From: Erysipelotrichaceae bacterium
GTDB taxonomy: Bacteria > Bacillota_I > Bacilli_A > Erysipelotrichales > Erysipelotrichaceae
Direction of reading: 5' to 3'
Length of the DNA stretch: 9,775 nt
Assembly (NCBI GenBank): GCA_021442745.1
Contig: JABUSI010000054.1
Span: 1 to 9,775 of the forward strand
Positions 4,958-9,775 of the stretch are shown piece after piece. The notes below the pieces were generated by a model, which made no database searches, was not told the origin of the DNA, and was given only the letters and a program-made list of their open reading frames with translations. Each line of letters begins with the position of its first letter. Within the stretch, counting starts at the first letter, position 1. The translations under genes were made by a program, and so were the position numbers.

Positions 4958-6082
4958 TTATTTGCAGCAGGATACAATCAATTCACACAATTCGGCAGTA
5001 ATGTTATGGTCCACCTGGGATACGTACTTGCGGATGAATTCCTGTGTCTTTTCCGTATTCATATCCTTTTCTTCAATCCAGGTGGCAATTTCTTTCATCG
5101 ACTTCGACATCTTACCCGGCATTTCACTTAAGAAATCAATATACGTTCCTCTTCCGGCCATATACGTATCGTAGTCGTAAATATACAGATAAATCGGTAA
5201 TCCGGCAATGGCCGCTTCATAAATCATAGCCGAATAATCGGAAATGAAATAATCTGCCAGATGCAACGCTTCCATACCGTAGAAATGATTGCCTCGTTCT
5301 ATCGTATTACCGTCAACGACAACGATTTCTCTTCCGCCATGCAGTTTCAGAAGCAAGTTGTACCTATGCGTATCAATGTGTTCGATAACGCTTGGCCAGT
5401 CCACATCACATCCGATTCGCATAGTCGGTCCGTACAGAACCATTTCCTTGCCGTTATCACATTCCGGATAAATTTCCAGAAATCTTTTGCGGATGGTTTG
5501 TTTTTCCTCTTTGGATTGTAAGAAATCCATTCTCGGCAAGCCCAGTACTTTCATCTGTGATTCTTTCGCATTGAATGCTTCCATAAAGAAACCTTTGGAA
5601 ATCTCACTGGTTGTCAGAATATAGTCATAGTTTTCATGCATATGCATTGCTTTGGATATGGCAGAAGAGCGACCTTCCGCATTATCCAGAATACTGAAAC
5701 CGAATTTCTTCAGAGATCCCAGTGCATGCCACATCTGAATGACCTTTAACGATTTTTTATGATGCAGGCAACTGATGTTGATGCAATACCCGTCCAGAAC
5801 CACACAACGGCTTCCGGAGATCTGAACCATCTGGTCTAACATATGGAATCCGTAGGAAATCAAACCACCGATTCCCTTACCGATTTCCTTATGCATCACA
5901 ACACACGTATATTCCGGATAGTTCTCTTTCATATACTTTGTCAGCAAATCGATATCCAGACTGTAGTTTCCTGCCTGACGGGAGATAAACGTCACCTGAT
6001 TTTTGGTAGGAACCAACAGTTTGATAAAGAAATACACAAACCGCAATAGCACAATTCCTACTTTTAAAACTAAAATTTTCAT
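4958..6082 (-). CDS. CDP-glycerol/CDP-ribitol phosphotransferase (TagB/TagF/TarK/TarL family)
   Basis: This 374-residue enzyme would transfer glycerol- or ribitol-phosphate from its CDP derivative to a lipid-linked acceptor at the inner face of the membrane. The N-terminal 25 residues are hydrophobic and basic, suiting peripheral membrane attachment. Family motifs are MWHALGSLKKFG (117-128), LYGPTMR (216-222), KLHGG (246-250, where relatives often have KxHP) and FISDYSAMIYEAAIAGLP (279-296). YDYDTY and RGTYIDF, then PG (322-323), complete the pattern. Its length is that of a single-domain transferase, shorter than two-domain TagF polymerases. It starts one base after the tarJ stop (TAA-T-ATG), implying translational coupling. 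Next to tarI and tarJ, ribitol-phosphate is the likeliest unit, but the sequence cannot separate glycerol from ribitol or primase from polymerase. Confidence 0.88.
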   Translation of the reverse strand: MKILVLKVGIVLLRFVYFFIKLLVPTKNQVTFISRQAGNYSLDIDLLTKYMKENYPEYTCVVMHKEIGKGIGGLISYGFHMLDQMVQISGSRCVVLDGYCINISCLHHKKSLKVIQMWHALGSLKKFGFSILDNAEGRSSAISKAMHMHENYDYILTTSEISKGFFMEAFNAKESQMKVLGLPRMDFLQSKEEKQTIRKRFLEIYPECDNGKEMVLYGPTMRIGCDVDWPSVIEHIDTHRYNLLLKLHGGREIVVVDGNTIERGNHFYGMEALHLADYFISDYSAMIYEAAIAGLPIYLYIYDYDTYMAGRGTYIDFLSEMPGKMSKSMKEIATWIEEKDMNTEKTQEFIRKYVSQVDHNITAELCELIVSCCK

Positions 6083-6083
6083 A

Positions 6084-7103
6084 TTACATTTCCCACTTCA
6101 TCACTGTTTTGAACCGATTCGAACGATCCTTGTCGAACGCTTCGTACATATCGGTAATGGACCGGATCACCACTTCATCGGAAATGATACTTTCCAGATA
6201 ATTACTGATTTCCGGCTTGCTTTGCATCAGTTCGACGCAATCCTTAAAATCCTGTACCGAACTGCGGCTGTGTCCGACCAGTGTCAGACCTTTTTCCAAT
6301 ACCATCCGGGTATTCACTTCCACCGGGTGTTCACTGACACCCATTAAAGATAAGATTCCCTGCGGTTTGATACAATCAATCATCTGGTTGATAGCCTTCG
6401 AACTTGCCGGCCCTCCGACGCATTCAAAACACGCATCAAACTGTGACATACACGGTACGGTATCAATCATATACTGATGATCGCAGAAGCTGAAATATTC
6501 CAGTTTTTCCGGATTTGTACCGATAACGGACACTTCACAACCCGGAATCATTTTTTTCATCACTAATGCCACCACAAAACCGATGGAACCGTCTCCCCAT
6601 ACGCCAATGGATTTCGGATGCCGGTTGTACTTCCGGAAACAGACGTCATAGGCATTCATCGCCACACTCATCGGTTCCAGCAAGCTGGCACAACGTCCTT
6701 TCAGATTACCGCATTCCACAATCCGTGACCGGTCAATGGTCACCAGAGAGCGCATAAAGCCATCCTCCGAACTGGAAGAGAACTTACTGGTCAGGCGATA
6801 GTTTTCCTTAATGGTTTCATCGTTGTCACAGGCAATGTTCGGTACCATGGCGACCAGAGTTCCCGTCGGGTATTCCCCTTTCGGGTCATACACAATTTCA
6901 CCGACCGCTTCATGAATCAGACACATCGGTAATTTTTTATCGAGAATCGCCTTCTCCCGCAATCCCTGGTAATACCGTTGGTCCGCCGCACAGATGGATA
7001 AGTATTGCGGACGAACCACAACATCCTTCTCTCCAATGGCATCTTCCGTGAAATCCACACGGATGATTTTCGGAGAAATCAAACGATACCTTTGGTTAAT
7101 CAT
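6084..7103 (-). CDS. tarJ: Ribitol-5-phosphate 2-dehydrogenase (TarJ-like)
   Basis: This 339-residue zinc-type medium-chain dehydrogenase should reduce D-ribulose-5-phosphate to D-ribitol-5-phosphate, with NADPH in characterised TarJ enzymes. SICAADQRYYQG carries the likely zinc ligand Cys38, CLIHEAVGEIV the His64-Glu65 pair, and LLEPMSVAMNAYD Glu143. The nucleotide-binding fold begins at GVWGDGSIG (167-175), a GxGxxG loop. The structural-zinc cysteine cluster of alcohol dehydrogenases is absent, as expected for this group. The start at 7103 lies eight bases inside the tarI reading frame, with AGAGGGG upstream, so translation is probably coupled. Pairing with tarI is the classic ribitol branch of wall teichoic acid synthesis. 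Family assignment is firm; cofactor preference is from knowledge of the family. Confidence 0.9.
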   Translation of the reverse strand: MINQRYRLISPKIIRVDFTEDAIGEKDVVVRPQYLSICAADQRYYQGLREKAILDKKLPMCLIHEAVGEIVYDPKGEYPTGTLVAMVPNIACDNDETIKENYRLTSKFSSSSEDGFMRSLVTIDRSRIVECGNLKGRCASLLEPMSVAMNAYDVCFRKYNRHPKSIGVWGDGSIGFVVALVMKKMIPGCEVSVIGTNPEKLEYFSFCDHQYMIDTVPCMSQFDACFECVGGPASSKAINQMIDCIKPQGILSLMGVSEHPVEVNTRMVLEKGLTLVGHSRSSVQDFKDCVELMQSKPEISNYLESIISDEVVIRSITDMYEAFDKDRSNRFKTVMKWEM

Positions 7104-7809
7104 GCAGATGCCCCTCTAAAATCGCATTAGCCAGTTTCAGATCGTACATCGCCGTAATCTTGATGTTGTATCCTTCTCCCATAACCAGATGAACCGGATG
7201 TCCCTTCATCGTAAAAATCTTGCAGGCATCCGTCAGAATATCTTTTTCTTCTTCCGTCAGGGCATTGTATAAAGAGGTCAGCTGAGCAATCCCAAACGAC
7301 TGCGGTGTCTGTCCCTGATAGTAATATTTTCGTACCGGAATGTTGGTAATCGTTTCGTTGTTTGTCGATTCTACAATCGTATCCACTGCCGGAATAACCG
7401 TATCCACAGCCCCGTATTTCAGACAGGCATCGATGTTATCGTTAATAATCCGCTGGGTAATAAACGGACGCACACTGTCATGGGTAACGATGATATCTTC
7501 ATCCGTAATTCCCCATTGGCTTTCAATGTACCGGCAACCGTTCATGATGGTTTCATTCCGGGTACTTCCACCCACTACCAGATGCACGCGATCGGTATAT
7601 ACGTTGTATTTGTTCATGATGTCTTTGCTGTAATCCAGCCAGACATTCGGTACTACAACAAGAATCCTATCAATCCGCGGATTCAATAAAAACGCTTCAA
7701 TTGTATGTACCAGAATCGGTTTGTTTCCAAGCATTAAAAATTGTTTCGGGCGATCGGTATTTCCCATTCTCGTACCGGAACCACCCGCAAGGATTTCTGC
7801 ATAAATCAT
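7096..7809 (-). CDS. tarI: Ribitol-5-phosphate cytidylyltransferase (TarI-like)
   Basis: This 237-residue enzyme should convert D-ribitol-5-phosphate and CTP into CDP-ribitol. Motifs are LAGGSGTRMG (7-16), PKQF (21-24), GGSTRNE (80-86, with the usual Arg), HDSVRPF (110-116), QTPQSF (167-172) and NIKIT (215-219). The length matches known TarI and IspD proteins. The eight-base overlap with tarJ downstream supports TarI over IspD. The gene is first in the operon. A promoter with TATAAT at 7845-7840 puts the transcript start about 24 bases before the ATG, and AAGGCTGGTG serves as ribosome binding site. Similarity to the second cytidylyltransferase at 4181-4945 shows an old duplication or separate recruitment rather than a recent copy. 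Confidence 0.9.
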   Translation of the reverse strand: MIYAEILAGGSGTRMGNTDRPKQFLMLGNKPILVHTIEAFLLNPRIDRILVVVPNVWLDYSKDIMNKYNVYTDRVHLVVGGSTRNETIMNGCRYIESQWGITDEDIIVTHDSVRPFITQRIINDNIDACLKYGAVDTVIPAVDTIVESTNNETITNIPVRKYYYQGQTPQSFGIAQLTSLYNALTEEEKDILTDACKIFTMKGHPVHLVMGEGYNIKITAMYDLKLANAILEGHLHD

Positions 7810-7839
7810 TCGTTAACACCAGCCTTTTTCTCACAAAAC

Positions 7840-7868
7840 ATTATATCAAACCACCCTCCCTATTTCAA
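7840..7868 (-). promoter_or_regulatory. Promoter of the tar operon
   Basis: The -35 TTGAAA (7868-7863, five of six consensus bases) and an extended -10 TGaTATAAT (TATAAT at 7845-7840) are separated by exactly 17 bp. The predicted start is near 7833, with a 24-base leader before tarI. It looks like a strong housekeeping promoter with no LytTR repeats nearby, so the operon is probably constitutive. Confidence 0.8.
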
Positions 7869-7874
7869 CAAACC

Positions 7875-7904
7875 AAAAAGAAAAGGAGGTTTTGTAAAAC
7901 CTCC
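7875..7904 (-). terminator. Terminator of the sulfotransferase gene
   Basis: An 8-bp stem GGAGGTTT/AAACCTCC (7885-7892 with 7897-7904) with a 4-base loop is followed on the minus strand by TTTTCTTTTT (7884-7875). It begins nine bases past the sulfotransferase stop and ends seven bases before the -35 of the tar promoter. Confidence 0.9.
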
Positions 7905-7912
7905 CTTAATTA

Positions 7913-9670
7913 CTAGCAAACAATCTTAACGCCGGTTTCGAACTTCTTGTCGTCAACAACAATCCGTACGTCATACGTACCCTTCAGACCATACTTGTTG
8001 ACAGAGCACTTAACCTTACGGGCATCCTTTTCAATGAAGGTACCGCAGCACAGAGCCGCAAACGGTGTCTTCGCTGTGGAAATGTAGTAACCGTGTTGTT
8101 CTTCGCCTTGTTCCAGAATCAATTCAACCAATTGTCCGGATTCGAACGTTGCGTTCAATGTGAAGCGATCGTCTTCTTCATCGATGACTGCTTCATAGAT
8201 GTAAGGCAGCATTTCACCGCATTCTTCAGCCGGAACAATGGTACCGAATTCCTTCGTTACGCCCATATGACCCAAACGCTTACCTTCGCCTAAGCACAGG
8301 TTATCCTGATCATGGTACAGGTGTAATTTTTCAGCACGATAGAAGTTACCGGTAACTTTCAGTTCCAGCATCACTTCATCATCCAGAACTTCAACGGTTG
8401 TTGCATAGGTTCTGACATTCGGATCGTCCTGCATCAAAGCTGCGAACTGTTCGGAAGCATCTTCACCATAGTACTGGATACCACCGGAGTGAACCATATA
8501 GTGACCTTCCTTATAGAATTCTACGTTACAGATGTACTGGGAATAGAATTCCTGTCCGCGTTCCTTACCGTACTGCCATACCTGCTGAATCGTCATATCG
8601 TCTGTGTTGATCTTATAACGAACACCACGGGAGAAGTTATCCTTGTTTAAGATACGATTTGCCGGGTTCTTGGAACGGAAGTGACCGTTATCGAAACACA
8701 TGACGTCTCCGTTCGGAGTAATCAGGTTCGCATGTTGTTCATACTGCCAGTCAAATTCACCGTCACCAATCGGTTTGAAGAAATACTTCTGGTATTCTTC
8801 CGGCCACATTTCAGGGTCACCCAGAATCCAGTTCAACTTACCGGTTTCAAAATCGATGTTACAGCAAGCATCGATATGACGTCCGGAGAATGTCAAAGAG
8901 TTTGTCTTTTCATCATACCATACGGCATTGTTGTGGAACCAGTCTTCTTCCGTACGGGAACCGCTCGGTGCACACTTTGCAGGATCCAGGAAATCCTTGT
9001 AATCCCATGTCTTCTTGATTTCACCGGTTTCACGGTCAACCAATACACACATATCTTCTACGGTTTCGCTTGTCAGATCTTCTGTTAAGATCAACAGATC
9101 GCCGTTCGGCATTTCAAACTGATCATGGTGATATCCGCCAGGAATCGTAAATTCTTTTACAATCTTACCTGCCATGGTCATTTCATAAATACCGGACATG
9201 TAGTAAGGCAACTTCAGCAAGCGGTGGGAACCGATGGTGATATTACCGTTCTTCAAACGCTTCAGATCGAATACGGAAGGAATATCCAGATGCCATCTTA
9301 CGTCACCCTTGTAGTCAAAACCGGTTGCATAATCAGCCAGAGCCGGTGATACGATAATCAATTCGTCACGTAAATAGTTGTAAGTTGTGTTCATATGAAC
9401 AAGTTGCGGAACGTTTTCCTTGATTTCATCAACCGCAATCTTGAAGGAATGCTTGGCACCGCGGTACAATTCGATTTCCACGGTATTTTCATAACCCATG
9501 TACAATCCTAAAACAGGAAGGATGTGTTCCTTTGCTTTCGGATAGGTATGTTCCATAGTACCTTCTTTTTCTTTACCCAATACACGTACGGTAACAGCTA
9601 CTTCTTTTTCCGTTGTGAAACAAACCACAGCTGCTAACGGCTGGATTAAGTAAGGGTTAACTTTTACCAA
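7913..9670 (-). CDS. Arylsulfate sulfotransferase (ASST family), N-terminus altered
   Basis: This PAPS-independent enzyme family moves sulfate from one aryl sulfate to a phenolic acceptor through a sulfo-histidine. Starting at TTG 9670 gives 585 residues: an N-terminal beta domain (NPYLIQPLAAVV, 5-16) and then a beta-propeller with GGYHHDQF (178-185), DWFHNN (243-248), SGRHID (262-267), WILG (281-284), QHAN (312-315), FDNG (326-329) and HSGG (394-397). By comparison with E. coli AssT (His252, His356, Asn358, Arg374, His436), the His of DWFHNN, QHAN and HSGG are the likely catalytic set; this mapping is by eye. There is no signal peptide, whereas the E. coli enzyme is periplasmic. No in-frame ATG lies upstream, and the frame stays open to the window edge. 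Codon use is strongly biased (AAG, AAC, GAA, GGT), suggesting high expression. Confidence 0.85.
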   Translation of the reverse strand: MVKVNPYLIQPLAAVVCFTTEKEVAVTVRVLGKEKEGTMEHTYPKAKEHILPVLGLYMGYENTVEIELYRGAKHSFKIAVDEIKENVPQLVHMNTTYNYLRDELIIVSPALADYATGFDYKGDVRWHLDIPSVFDLKRLKNGNITIGSHRLLKLPYYMSGIYEMTMAGKIVKEFTIPGGYHHDQFEMPNGDLLILTEDLTSETVEDMCVLVDRETGEIKKTWDYKDFLDPAKCAPSGSRTEEDWFHNNAVWYDEKTNSLTFSGRHIDACCNIDFETGKLNWILGDPEMWPEEYQKYFFKPIGDGEFDWQYEQHANLITPNGDVMCFDNGHFRSKNPANRILNKDNFSRGVRYKINTDDMTIQQVWQYGKERGQEFYSQYICNVEFYKEGHYMVHSGGIQYYGEDASEQFAALMQDDPNVRTYATTVEVLDDEVMLELKVTGNFYRAEKLHLYHDQDNLCLGEGKRLGHMGVTKEFGTIVPAEECGEMLPYIYEAVIDEEDDRFTLNATFESGQLVELILEQGEEQHGYYISTAKTPFAALCCGTFIEKDARKVKCSVNKYGLKGTYDVRIVVDDKKFETGVKIVC

Positions 9671-9775
9671 TTCAATTCCCGATTCATTACATCTACGTTG
9701 TATTATATCTGTAATTAATGTACGGTTCCATATATTATTTATCTTTCTATTACTTTCTTTACTGAAGTGTTGTTG
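9671..9775 (-). pseudogene. Probable TnpB-type transposase fragment, in frame with the sulfotransferase
   Basis: The 35 codons upstream of the TTG contain no stop and no ATG. They read FSKESNRKINN, IWNRTLITDII and RRCNESGIELVKVNPY, which resembles the C-terminal part of IS200/IS605 TnpB-like proteins (typically WNR...kkRC...GI.vv.VNPxYSSfIG). Just where TnpB proteins continue YSS or YTS, the sequence becomes the conserved NPYLIQPLAA of the sulfotransferase. Base composition is clearly more AT-rich than the sulfotransferase gene. I infer a recombination or insertion joint within the shared VNPY codons. A minus-strand TATAAT (9707-9702) with a weak -35 (TGGAAC) might serve as a new promoter. 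Only the edge of the element is in the window, and the match is from memory of the family. Confidence 0.5.

Noticed and set aside
4680..5174. 164-codon plus-strand frame
   Set aside because: It is antisense to the junction of two motif-rich genes (cytidylyltransferase and phosphotransferase), so it is a shadow frame.
8681..9088. 135-codon plus-strand frame
   Set aside because: It is fully antisense to the conserved core of the sulfotransferase, whose codon bias keeps the opposite frame open.
1..9775. CRISPR array, tRNA, rRNA or riboswitch
   Set aside because: No regularly spaced long repeats, cloverleaf pattern, rRNA signature or known riboswitch core was found on reading either strand. The only regular repeats are the 21-bp-period operator pairs.

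Overview
The window looks like chromosome of a low-GC Gram-positive bacterium (Bacillota). The signs are strong AGGAGG-type ribosome binding sites, lipobox lipoproteins, a GHKL/LytTR two-component pair and polyol-phosphate teichoic-acid genes. A gut member of the Erysipelotrichales or a relative would fit, but nothing here fixes the genus. Except for the response regulator at the left edge, every convincing gene is on the minus strand.

Left third (1-3670), signalling module. A 5'-truncated LytTR response regulator (plus strand) converges on a GHKL sensor kinase (minus strand), with overlapping stop codons. Two small lipoprotein genes follow; their signal peptides match and both are lipidated at Cys17. 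Upstream of the kinase and of each lipoprotein gene lies a perfect 9-bp direct repeat with a 12-bp spacer (21-bp period, TACC[A/G]TTCG on the minus strand). That is the geometry of AgrA/ComE/PlnC-type LytTR operators. I read this as a small self-regulating regulon whose visible outputs are the kinase and two lipoproteins. No pheromone precursor, peptide exporter or ABC transporter is recognisable; two very short frames are listed as weak candidates. A possible IS3-type transposase relic overlaps the third operator.

Middle (3820-7868), teichoic-acid or capsule operon. A strong promoter drives tarI, tarJ, a CDP-polyol phosphotransferase, a second TarI/IspD-like cytidylyltransferase and a small three-helix membrane protein, ending at a clear terminator. 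Together these would reduce ribulose-5-phosphate to ribitol-5-phosphate, activate it with CTP and polymerise or transfer polyol phosphate at the membrane. The second cytidylyltransferase suggests another CDP-activated unit.

Right end (7875-9775). An arylsulfate sulfotransferase gene lacks a signal peptide and a normal ATG start. Its frame stays open to the window edge, and the extra 35 codons read like the C-terminal part of a TnpB-type transposase. This suggests an in-frame junction between a transposon gene and the sulfotransferase.
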